From HGM11368 sp051883395 (lineage in GTDB: Bacteria > Bacillota > Clostridia > Christensenellales > UBA3700): 64,000 bases of DNA. The notes beneath the pieces were generated by a model. That model searched no databases. It saw nothing but the letters and a program-made list of their open reading frames with translations, and was not told where the DNA came from. The translations under genes were made by a program, and so were the position numbers. The stretch is from positions 10,913-74,912 of the forward strand of contig JBJETQ010000022.1 in assembly GCA_051883395.1 (NCBI GenBank), given 5' to 3'. Position 1 is the first letter of the stretch, and each line of letters opens with the position of its first letter. This document shows positions 38,765 through 47,611 of the stretch, in pieces.

Positions 38765-40351
38765 ATGAAAGTAACATATACCCAGCTTGAAGGCAAGCAG
38801 GAAGCCGGCTACGGCGTAACCCGTTGGCCAAACGCACAGGAAATCAACGCAAGTCTCAAAGAATTGACTGACAAGAACATTTACAGTATTCCAAAAGAGA
38901 CTTATAAGGAAATTTGCAGCGAATATTATGACAAAAAATGCTCCAAGTCCAAGGCTATTACCGCAGAAGCGAAAGAATACATACCGGGCGGTGTGCAACA
39001 TAACCTTGCATTCAACAAGCCGTTCCCAATGTGCATGACTAAAGCCGAAGGCGCTTATCTCGAAGATATCGATGGCAACAAATACATAGACTTTTTGCAG
39101 GCAGGCGGTCCTACCATTCTGGGAAGCAATTATCCTGCAGTAAGAGAAGAAGCTATCAAGCTTATCGAAGAATGTGGTCCTGTTACAGGTCTGTTCCACG
39201 AAGCTGAACTTCTCATTGCAAAAGAAATCAACAAAAACATGCCTAACGTAGAAAAATTCCGTATGCTCGGCAGCGGAACGGAATCGGTTATGGCTGCTAT
39301 TCGTATAGCAAGATGCGCAACCAAGAAAAAGAGAATTATCAAGGTTGGCGGCGCTTATCACGGCTGGTCCGACCAGATGGTTTACGGACTTAAAGTTCCC
39401 GGAACGAGACAATTCCTTGAATCTCACGGTATCCCTAACAATATTTTCAGCGTAATTGACGAAGTAAGACCAAACGATCTCAATATGTTAGAGACGTATC
39501 TCAAACTCAACAAGATGCGTGGCGGTACGGCAGCCGTTATCGTAGAGCCTGTCGGACCTGAATCGGGTACAAGACCTGTTGACTGGGACTACAACGCAGG
39601 AGTGAGAGCTTTGTGCGACAAGTACGGCTGCCTGTTTATCTTCGACGAAGTCGTTACCGGCTTCCGTGTAGGTCTGGGCGGTGCGCAAGGTCTGTTCGGA
39701 GTTAAACCTGACCTTACCATATTCGGTAAAATCGTTGCCGGAGGTTATCCTGCTGCCGGTGGCGTAGGCGGAAAGAGAGAACTCGTAAATCTTATGGCTG
39801 CGGGCGTTGCAGGCGGTGCTAAGAAGGCTTACGTCGGCGGAACTTTGGCGGCTAACCCATTGTCTGCTATGGCAGGTTACGTTGCCATCAAGGAAATTGC
39901 CAAGACAAACGCTTGCGTAAAAGCAGGTCTTGCAGGCAACAGACTTACCGACGGTCTCGTAAGACTGATTGAAGCATACGATTTGCCATACGTTGCTTAC
40001 AACCAAGGTTCTATCGTACACCTTGAATGTACCGGCGCAATGAGCTATGACTTCTCGTCTATGAATATACTCAACCTTATCAAGGTTTTGAAGAAGAAAG
40101 ACAGCATCATGGTAAGAAAAGTGGCTATGGAACACATGGGAGCCGCATATATGTCCAAGGGTATCGTTACTCTGGCAGGTTCCAGACTCTATACGTCTAT
40201 GGCAGACACCGATGAAATCATCGACGAAGCACTCAACAGATTTGAAGACGTATTCAAGATGGTCAAGGTTCGTACCCAATCTATTGAAGAACAGACCGCA
40301 GAGTACAGAGCAGAAAAAGAAGCAAGCAAAGCCGCTGCAAAAAAGAACTAA
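38765..40351 (+). CDS. Class-III PLP aminotransferase (GSA aminomutase-like)
   Basis: A 528-residue PLP enzyme of the class-III aminotransferase group, closest by eye to glutamate-1-semialdehyde aminomutase relatives. Visible are GSGTESVMAAIRIAR, the cofactor Asp in FIFDEVVTGFR and the Schiff-base Lys in IFGKIVAGGYPAAG. There are about 75 extra N-terminal residues and an Ala/Lys-rich C-terminus (EKEASKAAAKKN). Because it heads an operon with a sugar kinase and two aldolase-fold proteins and no haem genes, I infer it works on an amino sugar or an aldehyde intermediate rather than in tetrapyrrole synthesis. GGAGG ribosome site. Confidence 0.88.
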   Translation: MKVTYTQLEGKQEAGYGVTRWPNAQEINASLKELTDKNIYSIPKETYKEICSEYYDKKCSKSKAITAEAKEYIPGGVQHNLAFNKPFPMCMTKAEGAYLEDIDGNKYIDFLQAGGPTILGSNYPAVREEAIKLIEECGPVTGLFHEAELLIAKEINKNMPNVEKFRMLGSGTESVMAAIRIARCATKKKRIIKVGGAYHGWSDQMVYGLKVPGTRQFLESHGIPNNIFSVIDEVRPNDLNMLETYLKLNKMRGGTAAVIVEPVGPESGTRPVDWDYNAGVRALCDKYGCLFIFDEVVTGFRVGLGGAQGLFGVKPDLTIFGKIVAGGYPAAGGVGGKRELVNLMAAGVAGGAKKAYVGGTLAANPLSAMAGYVAIKEIAKTNACVKAGLAGNRLTDGLVRLIEAYDLPYVAYNQGSIVHLECTGAMSYDFSSMNILNLIKVLKKKDSIMVRKVAMEHMGAAYMSKGIVTLAGSRLYTSMADTDEIIDEALNRFEDVFKMVKVRTQSIEEQTAEYRAEKEASKAAAKKN

Positions 40352-40356
40352 TACTA

Positions 40357-40391
40357 AAAAGGGGCTGTTTGGACAAACGAACAGCCCTTTT
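40357..40391 (+). terminator. Intercistronic terminator or attenuator
   Basis: GGGCTGTT (40362-40369) pairs with AACAGCCC (40380-40387), with a preceding A-run and following TTTT. It lies between the aminotransferase and the kinase, so the kinase and aldolase genes depend on partial read-through or are expressed at a lower level. Confidence 0.8.
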
Positions 40392-40411
40392 GTCTTGAAA
40401 AGAGGTAACTT

Positions 40412-41947
40412 ATGAAATACATAATGGCGCACGACTTAGGTACAAGCTCGGACAAGGCTGTTTTGGTAAGTTTTGAAGGCAAAATCATAGGCACCAAAGC
40501 AATACCTTATCCAACCTATTATCCTTCTCCCGCATTTGTGGAGCAAGACCCTATGGACTATTGGAATGCCGCATGCGAAGCTTCCAGATTGATAATGAAA
40601 GAACACAAAATCAATCCGAGCGACGTAGAAGGCGTGGTTTTCAGTACACAGGCAATGGGCATTATCCCGGTAGACGAAAGGGGCAACGTGTTGCACCCTA
40701 ACATTACGTGGGTGGACGGCAGAGCTCAGAAACAAGCCGATTCCATAATGAAAAAGCTCGGCGGCAAGGCGATATTTACGCTGGTTGCAGGCACGCCGAT
40801 TATGGGTAAGGACGTCATCGCCAAGTTGATATGGCTCAAAGAAGAAAGACCTGACGTGTACAATCATACCAAATATTTTCTGGACGTCAACGGCTTTATG
40901 AAATTCAAATGTACCGGCGAGATGGTCGCAGAACTGACGGGCGCATCCAGTTACGGATTTGACCTGAAAAAGAAAGATTGGCTCAGCGTACTGTCTTTGA
41001 CGGGATTGGATATGAGCAAACTTCCGCCACTCGTCAAAAGTACCGACAAAATCGGCAACGGTTTGACAGCGGAAGCTGCAAAAGCTATGGGGCTGAAAGA
41101 AGGAACGTGCGTATTCGGCGGTTGCGACGATACTCAATCTGCGGCGATAGGCAGCGGAATGAACGGCGACGGCGACATTCATATTTATCTCGGTACTTCC
41201 GCTTGGGTGGGAGCTACCAGCAGAACGCAGACTAAGTTTAAAAACGGCGCTGCGGCAATTCAGTCCGCAGACCCTGAGATGAATCTCGTTGTAGGCATTA
41301 CGGAAGCGGCAGGAAGCAATATTCAATGGCTGTGCGACCAATTTTTCAAGAGCGAGCAGAAGGAACTCGGCGACGGAATTTATTCTTATATGGACAAGGT
41401 AATCGAGTCCATTCCGCCCGGTTCAGACCATCTGATATGCACGCCTTGGATGCTGGGAGAGAGATGCCCCGTAAGCTCTACGACTACGAGAGCGACGCTA
41501 TTCAACATCACTCCCGAGCATACGAGAGAACATCTTATGAGAGCTGTGTACGAAGGAATCGCATACAATCTCAGATGGATACTAGAAAACTTTAAGAAAG
41601 ATTACAAGCTCAGTTGCAGAAAATTCAGAATTATCGGTGGCGGCGCATTGGATGACGCATGGATGCAGATTATAGCCGACGTTACGGGCGTAGAATTTGC
41701 CATTGTTGACAATCCACGCAACGCAGGCGCATTGGGAGTAGCGATTGTCGCATTGATAGGTCTGGGAGAGATTGCGTCTTTTGCAGATGCAAAAAACTTT
41801 GTCAAAGAAACAAAAACGTATAGACCAAACGCTCAGAACCAACACATCTACAACGAACTGTTCCAAAGTTATAAGGACGTGTATTATAGTCTGAGCAAGG
41901 CTTACAGAAAAGCTAACGGCAAGAGATTTGAAGGAGGAGAAGAATGA
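40412..41947 (+). CDS. FGGY-family carbohydrate kinase
   Basis: A 511-residue sugar kinase of the xylulokinase/ribulokinase group. The ATPase-fold motif DLGTSSDKAVLV opens it, the catalytic Asp is in NITWVDGRAQ, and the C-terminal domain has the nucleotide loop GGCDDTQSAAIGSG and FRIIGGGALDDAWMQIIADV. The sugar is not clear from sequence. The next gene starts inside its end (ATGA), and two class II aldolase-fold genes follow. A phosphorylation followed by aldol cleavage, as in fuculose or rhamnulose pathways, is inferred. AGAGGTAA precedes the start. Confidence 0.9.
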   Translation: MKYIMAHDLGTSSDKAVLVSFEGKIIGTKAIPYPTYYPSPAFVEQDPMDYWNAACEASRLIMKEHKINPSDVEGVVFSTQAMGIIPVDERGNVLHPNITWVDGRAQKQADSIMKKLGGKAIFTLVAGTPIMGKDVIAKLIWLKEERPDVYNHTKYFLDVNGFMKFKCTGEMVAELTGASSYGFDLKKKDWLSVLSLTGLDMSKLPPLVKSTDKIGNGLTAEAAKAMGLKEGTCVFGGCDDTQSAAIGSGMNGDGDIHIYLGTSAWVGATSRTQTKFKNGAAAIQSADPEMNLVVGITEAAGSNIQWLCDQFFKSEQKELGDGIYSYMDKVIESIPPGSDHLICTPWMLGERCPVSSTTTRATLFNITPEHTREHLMRAVYEGIAYNLRWILENFKKDYKLSCRKFRIIGGGALDDAWMQIIADVTGVEFAIVDNPRNAGALGVAIVALIGLGEIASFADAKNFVKETKTYRPNAQNQHIYNELFQSYKDVYYSLSKAYRKANGKRFEGGEE

Positions 41948-42573
41948 AAAACGAAAAAATCGTGGCTACGGTTGTAGATTACGCAAAAAAACTTGCGGGC
42001 GAAAGAGTTTGCGGCGGCAAGGATATGATTGCGATGAGAGCCGACGACGAAATGTACGTTACTAAGGTTGGCGTTGACTTTGCGTCGATTACCGCCGACG
42101 ACGTCGACGTGCTGACTCTCGAACAGGCATACGGCGAGTATAAACTCTTTGCCGACGTGTTTAAGGCAAGAGAAGATATAAAAGCAATCTGCCATTGTTA
42201 TCCTGCCTGGATACAACCGCTTGCAAAAGTAGGTGCGACGATTCCTGCGGTGCTTGACGATATGGCGCAAATCGTAGGACCTACCTGCAAAACTTCGCTA
42301 GGCGACAGCGCAAGTATTATCAAGACGCTCAAAGGAAGAAATTCCTGCCTTATCAAAAACGACGGCTGTCTGACTTCCGGCAGAACTATGGACGAAGCTT
42401 ATACCTGCGTTCTTGTGCTGGACAAAGCGGCTCATTGTTACGTGTCTTCGGCTGTAATAGGCAAAAACGTCATTATCAACGGCATTGAAGCAAGACTTAT
42501 GAGATTTATCTACAAGGTAAAATACAGCAAGAAAAACCAAGAAAATTTGAAGAGTGCAGAGGGGGAAGCGTGA
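41944..42573 (+). CDS. Class II aldolase-fold protein, zinc site degenerate
   Basis: A 209-residue member of the class II aldolase/adducin fold. In active enzymes the metal is held by H-x-H and by the His of N-H-G. Here these positions read HCYP (in ICHCYPAWIQ) and NDG (in LIKNDGCLTSG), so two of three ligands are lost. The fold is otherwise preserved and the gene overlaps the kinase by 4 nt. It is probably a non-catalytic partner of the intact paralogue encoded next, or has a new role. Distinct from its neighbour throughout, so it is an old divergence. Confidence 0.85.
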   Translation: MKNEKIVATVVDYAKKLAGERVCGGKDMIAMRADDEMYVTKVGVDFASITADDVDVLTLEQAYGEYKLFADVFKAREDIKAICHCYPAWIQPLAKVGATIPAVLDDMAQIVGPTCKTSLGDSASIIKTLKGRNSCLIKNDGCLTSGRTMDEAYTCVLVLDKAAHCYVSSAVIGKNVIINGIEARLMRFIYKVKYSKKNQENLKSAEGEA

Positions 42574-42574
42574 T

Positions 42575-43231
42575 ATGGCATGGGATAAAGAAACAGAATT
42601 GAAATTGCGTCAGGTTATCAAAGACAGCGGCGTAAATCTTTTGAAAGAAAACCTTGTGCAAGGCACTTGGGGCAATACGGCTGTAAGACTTGACGAAGAC
42701 CACATGTTGGTTACTCCTACGGGCCTTGATTATATTGCCCTGCAACCCGAAGATATGCCTGTCGTTCAAATATCCGATCCGTCGATATGGAGCGACGGCA
42801 AAAAGCCCACCAGCGAAAGAAAGATTCACGCAGCGATTATGATGGCAAGACCGGAAATCAACGCTACCATTCACTCGCACCCTGTTTACTGCTCCATTCT
42901 CGCTTCGGCAAGAATAGAATTGCCTGTTATGAGCGACGAAATGCAGCGACTTGTAGGCGGAAGCGCAAGAGTGGGCGCATACGGATTGCCGGGTACCAAG
43001 AAGCTGAAAAACGGTACGGTTGAAGCAATGCAAGGAAGAAACGCCTGCTTTATGGCAAATCACGGTGTATTCTGTGCCGGAAAGGATATGGACGAAGCCT
43101 TTGAAATAATAAGAATTATGGAAAAGAGCAGCTACGACTATATCAAAGAGCAGACTTTGAAGGCTACGGGACAAAGCACGTACAGCGACCAATTGCTGTT
43201 TGATTACTTTGTATCAAAATACGGCAAATGA
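42575..43231 (+). CDS. Class II aldolase (fuculose-phosphate aldolase-like), intact site
   Basis: A 218-residue zinc-dependent aldolase of the FucA/AraD type. Metal ligands are seen in THSHP-type position as TIHSHPVYCSIL (H-x-H) and in FMANHGVFCAG (N-H-G), and the substrate-binding loop as QGTWGNTAVRL. It would cleave a phosphorylated sugar produced by the upstream kinase. ATG 42575 lies 2 nt after the upstream stop with GAGGGGGAAGCG before it. The mrnC gene overlaps its stop (ATGA), linking a catabolic operon to housekeeping genes. Confidence 0.9.
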   Translation: MAWDKETELKLRQVIKDSGVNLLKENLVQGTWGNTAVRLDEDHMLVTPTGLDYIALQPEDMPVVQISDPSIWSDGKKPTSERKIHAAIMMARPEINATIHSHPVYCSILASARIELPVMSDEMQRLVGGSARVGAYGLPGTKKLKNGTVEAMQGRNACFMANHGVFCAGKDMDEAFEIIRIMEKSSYDYIKEQTLKATGQSTYSDQLLFDYFVSKYGK

Positions 43232-43626
43232 GCCTGCCTTTGATTGACAAACCGCTTACTGCGCATCAGGCGGCGCAGATGAGTCCGCTGGCATTGGCAT
43301 ATATCGGCGACAGCGTTCATACTCTTTACGTCAGGACGGGTCTGTCGCTGAGTACGGGTAGCAAGCCCAATCAATTGCACACCGTCGTTTCCGATATGGT
43401 AAAGGCGTCGGCGCAAGCAGGAAAGATGCAAGAAATTTTGCCCTTGCTCAGTCAGGAAGAAGCGGAGATTTATCATAGGGGACGCAACGCCAAGGTACAT
43501 ACGATAGCAAAAAGCGCCAGCGTTGCCGACTACAAGCAAGCTACGGGATTTGAGTGCCTTATCGGCTATCTATATCTTGTAGGCAATAGCAAAAGAATAG
43601 AAGAATTGTTGAAAATAGGAGAATAA
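43228..43626 (+). CDS. mrnC: Mini-ribonuclease III (23S rRNA maturation)
   Basis: A 132-residue RNase III catalytic domain without a dsRNA-binding domain. Family marks are LALAYIGDSVHTLYVR (with catalytic Asp), SDMVKASAQAG, and FECLIGYLYL with the catalytic Glu. It trims the ends of pre-23S rRNA. In Clostridia the gene usually lies with thyX, rlmB and sigH; here thyX follows 2 nt later. Confidence 0.93.
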   Translation: MSLPLIDKPLTAHQAAQMSPLALAYIGDSVHTLYVRTGLSLSTGSKPNQLHTVVSDMVKASAQAGKMQEILPLLSQEEAEIYHRGRNAKVHTIAKSASVADYKQATGFECLIGYLYLVGNSKRIEELLKIGE

Positions 43627-43627
43627 A

Positions 43628-44371
43628 ATGGCACAGGTTAAGCCACAAGTTACTTTGTTGAAATACACGCCGGACCCTGAGCAAACCATTGCTCTGGCGG
43701 CAAAACTCTGTTATAGCGACGCAACTATTGAAGACCTTAAAGACGGCGTAGAGAGCGGCGACGTGTCCAAGTTTATTGCACGCTTGTCGTCCTTTGGACA
43801 CATGTCTCCTTTTGAACACGCTAGTTTTACTTTTGGTATAGAAGGCGTTTCCAGAGCGTTGCTTGCGCAGATTACCAGACATAGGGTGGCAAGTTTCAGC
43901 GTCAAGTCCCAAAGATACGTTGCGGCAGGTAAAAACGTCGAAGTTTTCAATTATATCATTCCGCCTAGCATAGAACAATTGGGCGAAGAAGCGGTGGCAA
44001 AATATAACGAACAGATGGCTACTATGCAAAAGTGGTATACCGAATGGCAGACGTTGCTGGGCGGCGATTGCGAAAAGTCCAACGAAGACGCTCGTTTCGT
44101 GTTGCCAAACGCTGCCGAAACCAAGATGATAGTAACTATGAACGCAAGAGAATTGCAACACTTTTTCCATCTCAGATGCTGTCAGAGAGCGCAATGGGAA
44201 ATAAGAGAAGTGGCTTGGCAGATGCTCAGACTTGTGATGGAAGTTGCGCCAAATGTCTTTTGCACCAGCGGACCTAATTGTGTGGCAGGTCCTTGTACCG
44301 AAGGCAGCAAGAGCTGTGGCAGAGCAAAAGAGATGAGAGAAAAACAACAAGGACTCAAAAATGGACAATAA
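43628..44371 (+). CDS. thyX: Flavin-dependent thymidylate synthase
   Basis: Makes dTMP from dUMP with FAD and methylene-tetrahydrofolate. The ThyX motif RHRxxSxxxxSxR is present as ITRHRVASFSVKSQRY, and FHLRCCQRAQWEIREVAWQM matches the C-terminal dUMP/FAD site. 247 residues, normal length. The sigma factor gene overlaps its end by 11 nt. Confidence 0.96.
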   Translation: MAQVKPQVTLLKYTPDPEQTIALAAKLCYSDATIEDLKDGVESGDVSKFIARLSSFGHMSPFEHASFTFGIEGVSRALLAQITRHRVASFSVKSQRYVAAGKNVEVFNYIIPPSIEQLGEEAVAKYNEQMATMQKWYTEWQTLLGGDCEKSNEDARFVLPNAAETKMIVTMNARELQHFFHLRCCQRAQWEIREVAWQMLRLVMEVAPNVFCTSGPNCVAGPCTEGSKSCGRAKEMREKQQGLKNGQ

Positions 44372-44930
44372 CAGGGACCTTGAACTCCTGCAAAAAATCA
44401 AACAAGGCGACGATAGAGCGCTGGAAGAATTGATGACCGCCTACAAAGGGGTCGTCAGTTCTTTGATGAAGGACTATTTTCTCAAAGGCGCAGACAAAGA
44501 AGATTTGTTTGAAGAAGGGTGGATAGGTTTGTATAAGGCGGTGTTGAGTTATGACAAGGAACAAAACGTCAGCTTTTACACTTACGCATGTTCCTGCATA
44601 AGAAACAAATTGTACGACGCCATCAAAAAGTACAATGCCCCTGCCCATAACGCTTTGAGCGAGCGTGTCGATATAGCGCAAAGCAACGATTTAGAAGACG
44701 AAGATTCCTGCATGGAAGAAAAGACCATGGAAAGACAAATAGTCGACGCCGTGATAAAAGGTCTGAGCAAAGAGCTGAACGAGCAGGAACAAAAAGTGCT
44801 TAAATATTATCTGGACGGCGAACAATACAGCGCTATTGCCGAGCAGGTGGGCAAGTCGGAAAAGTACGTGGACAACACCATTCAAAAAATAAAACGAAAA
44901 ATAAAAGACCTTTCAAAACGACTTATTTAA
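44361..44930 (+). CDS. SigH-like (Spo0H-type) sigma-70 family factor
   Basis: A 189-residue alternative sigma factor with region 2 (GADKEDLFEEGWIGLYKAV, then FYTYACSCIRNKLYD) and region 4 helix-turn-helix (YSAIAEQVGKSEKYVDNTIQ). Size and position after mrnC and thyX match sigH of Clostridia, which controls the start of sporulation; dpaAB nearby shows that the organism makes spores. An assignment to SigH itself is likely but rests on context. A strong terminator follows. Confidence 0.82.
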   Translation: MDNNRDLELLQKIKQGDDRALEELMTAYKGVVSSLMKDYFLKGADKEDLFEEGWIGLYKAVLSYDKEQNVSFYTYACSCIRNKLYDAIKKYNAPAHNALSERVDIAQSNDLEDEDSCMEEKTMERQIVDAVIKGLSKELNEQEQKVLKYYLDGEQYSAIAEQVGKSEKYVDNTIQKIKRKIKDLSKRLI

Positions 44931-44958
44931 AGGCTCTGTCTGATGACAGAGCCTTTTT
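44931..44958 (+). terminator. Terminator after the sigma factor gene
   Basis: AGGCTCTGTC (44931-44940) pairs with GACAGAGCCT (44945-44954), then TTTT. It lies between convergent genes. Confidence 0.93.
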
Positions 44959-44976
44959 GTTTGCTACATTAACCAA

Positions 44977-45993
44977 TCAGCAATTTTCCAGACACGTATT
45001 GAGTTTTTTGATGATATCACAAGTGATTTTGTCAACCTTTTCAAAGTCTACGCACGGGATATAAATCTTTTCTATCTCGCTATGGAGAGCTTTGGCTCTC
45101 TGAAATCTTTCCACCGCCCAGTCCAGCAATCGCTGTTGAGAGAGTTGCAAAGCGTAGTCGTCGGCGCTATCTTCAAGATAAGCCGAACAATCTATTATTG
45201 AGCAGTCGTCGGCAGAAAAGTTAGGATTGGTGGATATTACCTTGTCGGCAAAAACCAAATCGCAAACTACGTCGGGGTTGAGCGGAGAATAAAAGACGTC
45301 GTATTTGACAGATAATGCGTCTGCCATTGCTTTTATTTTGTCCATAATCAGATGCGCTACATATTTGTTGCCCACAAGACGATACGTCTTTTTTGTAAAT
45401 TTGCAAGGCAGATAGACGTCTCCCAAAGCGGTTATCGCATATCCGAACAAAGCTCTCTTGCGTGGAAGGCTGTCGGTACATAGCAGACTCTTGGCAAGCG
45501 ACGTTATCTTGTTGTCGTCAACGCCGTCCTTTGCCCTTTGATACAGGGTGTCAAATATTTTGCCTGCGGCAGATATAGCCATCGTCGCATAGCGGTAACA
45601 GTCGGCTTTGTCCTTGTTGATAGCCACGAGAGTTGCCTTGCTGTCGGCTAGCGACGTATAGTCGATACAGGTTGAAAGGTCGACAGTCCAGTCGGTACAG
45701 CATACGTATTTACTTTCTATCACGTGTGGCGCAGTTCCGTCTACCATAGCGATTTTTTGATTCGGCAAAGCAATTCCGTCAAGACTGTCGGTGTCGGCAG
45801 AGCATCTGAAATATTCGACGGGGAATCTGTCGCTTACGCTTGCGGCAATCTTTTTGAGCAAAGTGCTTTTACCCACTCCGCTGCCGCCTTTGATTACAAA
45901 AAATGCTTTACAGGTGTCTCTGTCCACGATTCCGTCGTAGAGATTGACAAAGCCTTTGCCGGTGGTTGCTCCTGCAAAAAAAGAATTTTCCAT
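44977..45993 (-). CDS. P-loop ATPase-like protein (PRK06851 type)
   Basis: A 338-residue protein beginning MENSFFAGATTGKGFVNLYD with Walker A GGSGVGKST near residue 36 and a Walker B-like KIAMVDGTAPH. This arrangement, with ATTGKGF at the start and a second half lacking a clean P-loop, fits the uncharacterised PRK06851 family found in spore-forming Firmicutes. A sporulation link is suggested by the family distribution and by dpaAB, which is divergently transcribed from it. GAGGTG precedes the start. The 75-bp intergenic space holds an inverted repeat ATTGC-aatagc-GCAAT that could be a control site. Confidence 0.78.
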   Translation of the reverse strand: MENSFFAGATTGKGFVNLYDGIVDRDTCKAFFVIKGGSGVGKSTLLKKIAASVSDRFPVEYFRCSADTDSLDGIALPNQKIAMVDGTAPHVIESKYVCCTDWTVDLSTCIDYTSLADSKATLVAINKDKADCYRYATMAISAAGKIFDTLYQRAKDGVDDNKITSLAKSLLCTDSLPRKRALFGYAITALGDVYLPCKFTKKTYRLVGNKYVAHLIMDKIKAMADALSVKYDVFYSPLNPDVVCDLVFADKVISTNPNFSADDCSIIDCSAYLEDSADDYALQLSQQRLLDWAVERFQRAKALHSEIEKIYIPCVDFEKVDKITCDIIKKLNTCLENC

Positions 45994-46068
45994 TTAACAC
46001 CTCACAACAAAAATTCATATATTTAAGTATATTGCAATAGCGCAATAAATATGAAATCAGGGTGAAAA

Positions 46069-46827
46069 ATGAATAACGTGATGGTGGTGGACGTCGTAGA
46101 CGAAAGAAGCCGTCTGGCGCTGCAAATTTTGCAGGAAAAATATGAGACGCTTACTCTCGGACAATATCTTGATTTGCCTGAGAGAAAACCATGTAATATG
46201 ATTTTGTCGGTGCCTTCCGTGCTAGACGAAAAAGCTGTGGCGAAAGTTGCGCCAAACAGCAGGATATTTTACTTCTTTATGGGGGCAGAAACACGGGACA
46301 TACTGACGGAAAAAGGTTGCGAATGTATCAACGTTCTCAAAGTTCAGAGATTTGTAGACGTCAACAGTTATCTTACGGCGGAAGGAAGCCTGGAATATAT
46401 CATACAAAACACCGACAAGTGCATACGGGATATGACGTTTGGGGTGATCGGGTGGGGAAATCTTGCCAAAGCTATGGTAAAGTTGCTCGGCAAGTTTGAG
46501 TCAAGGGCCATTGTTCTTACCCGCTCGAAGGAGGAGAAAAAGCAAACAGTCATTTCGGGGCGGGAATATATGCCGTTCGACGAGTGCGACTATACCCAAT
46601 TTGATTGTATTATCAACACCGTGCCTTATCGACTGTTTGAAAAAAATCCGCCTGTCGACCACGATGTGTTCGTTCTGGAATTGGCTAGCAAGATATATCC
46701 CTTTGACTATGACGATTTTAAGGACAAAGGCATACGATATATGATTGCTTCTTCCGTGCCTTCAAAAACGGCGCCCCGATCGGCGGCACAACTTTTGTGC
46801 GACGTTGCTCTGTCCCTGTCAACCTGA
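46069..46827 (+). CDS. dpaA: Dipicolinate synthase subunit A
   Basis: With DpaB makes dipicolinic acid, the main small molecule of the spore core, in the mother cell. 252 residues with a Rossmann motif VIGWGNLAKAMVKLLG and TVPYRLFEK, ELASKIYPFD and VPSKTAPRSAAQ, as in SpoVFA. Shorter than the Bacillus protein (about 297), mainly at the N-terminus. dpaB follows 12 nt later. SigmaK control is expected from knowledge of the family; a CATATATTTA at about 46015-46025 is only a weak match to a sporulation -10 box. Confidence 0.9.
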   Translation: MNNVMVVDVVDERSRLALQILQEKYETLTLGQYLDLPERKPCNMILSVPSVLDEKAVAKVAPNSRIFYFFMGAETRDILTEKGCECINVLKVQRFVDVNSYLTAEGSLEYIIQNTDKCIRDMTFGVIGWGNLAKAMVKLLGKFESRAIVLTRSKEEKKQTVISGREYMPFDECDYTQFDCIINTVPYRLFEKNPPVDHDVFVLELASKIYPFDYDDFKDKGIRYMIASSVPSKTAPRSAAQLLCDVALSLST

Positions 46828-46839
46828 TAAGGAGTGTTT

Positions 46840-47424
46840 ATGAATCTGACGGGAAAGAAAATCGGCGTGGCAATAACGGGTTCTTTTTGCACCCTTTCAC
46901 GCAGTTTGAATATGATAAAGAACCTTGTAGATATGGGTTGCGACGTTACTCCTATATTTTCGGAAAAGGTAGCGACGACGGACACAAGGTTTTTTCTTGC
47001 AGGTGATTTTCGTCGACAAGTGGTGGAAATTACAGGGAAGCAACCCATTACGGACATAGTCGGCGCCGAACCGATAGGTCCTAAAAAGATGTTTGATATT
47101 ATGGTTGTCGCTCCGTGTACCGGCAATACGCTTGCAAAATTGGCACAATCGATGACCGATAGTTCGGTTACCATGGCATGCAAGGCGCATTTGCGCAACA
47201 ATCGTCCTTTGGTCATAGCCGTATCGACCAACGACGGATTGAGCGGAAGTGCAAAAAATATAGGCAAATTGCTCAATTATCGCAACGTATATTTTGTGCC
47301 GTTCGGTCAGGATGACCCGATAAAGAAAGCCCGTTCATTGGTGGCGGATTTCGATATGGTTACGCCTACGTTGGAAAAGGCGCTTGACGGCGAGCAAATT
47401 CAACCAATAATAATCGCAAAATAA
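46840..47424 (+). CDS. dpaB: Dipicolinate synthase subunit B (flavoprotein fold)
   Basis: A 194-residue flavoprotein-type subunit. It opens with KIGVAITGSFCTLSRSL, has VVAPCTGNTLAKLA and SSVTMACKAHLRNNRPLVIA, and ends near FGQDDPIKKA, all as in SpoVFB. Start ATG 46840 is chosen for AAGGAG 6 nt upstream; a GTG at 46834 overlaps that site. Forms the active synthase with DpaA. Confidence 0.95.
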   Translation: MNLTGKKIGVAITGSFCTLSRSLNMIKNLVDMGCDVTPIFSEKVATTDTRFFLAGDFRRQVVEITGKQPITDIVGAEPIGPKKMFDIMVVAPCTGNTLAKLAQSMTDSSVTMACKAHLRNNRPLVIAVSTNDGLSGSAKNIGKLLNYRNVYFVPFGQDDPIKKARSLVADFDMVTPTLEKALDGEQIQPIIIAK

Positions 47425-47430
47425 TTTTTG

Positions 47431-47459
47431 AGCCATACTTTTGAAGGTATGGCTTTTTT
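47431..47459 (+). terminator. Terminator after dpaAB
   Basis: AGCCATAC (47431-47438) pairs with GTATGGCT (47447-47454), then TTTTT. Confidence 0.92.
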
Positions 47460-47521
47460 ATGCGGTGTTTTCAAGTTTTGCCAATCGAAGTTATTATCAA
47501 GTCAGAGAAACAAAATCAATA

Positions 47522-47550
47522 TGTACAAGGCACAAAATATTTGTTATAAT
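47522..47550 (+). promoter_or_regulatory. Promoter of the GH2 glycosidase gene
   Basis: TGTACA (47522-47527), 17-bp spacer, TATAAT (47545-47550), 62 bp before the start. Confidence 0.7.
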
Positions 47551-47611
47551 AAACTTGAAATATAATAGCAGGCTTTGCAAACGTTTTTGTAAAGCGTAAG
47601 GGGCATATCAG

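Noticed and set aside
38765..40351. Haem-pathway glutamate-1-semialdehyde aminomutase (hemL)
   Set aside because: The fold is related, but the protein is about 100 residues longer and the neighbours are sugar genes, with no hem genes nearby.
39488..40432. 314-codon minus-strand frame over the aminotransferase gene
   Set aside because: Antisense to a clear PLP enzyme, no ribosome site, and Cys/His/Arg-rich translation typical of shadow frames.
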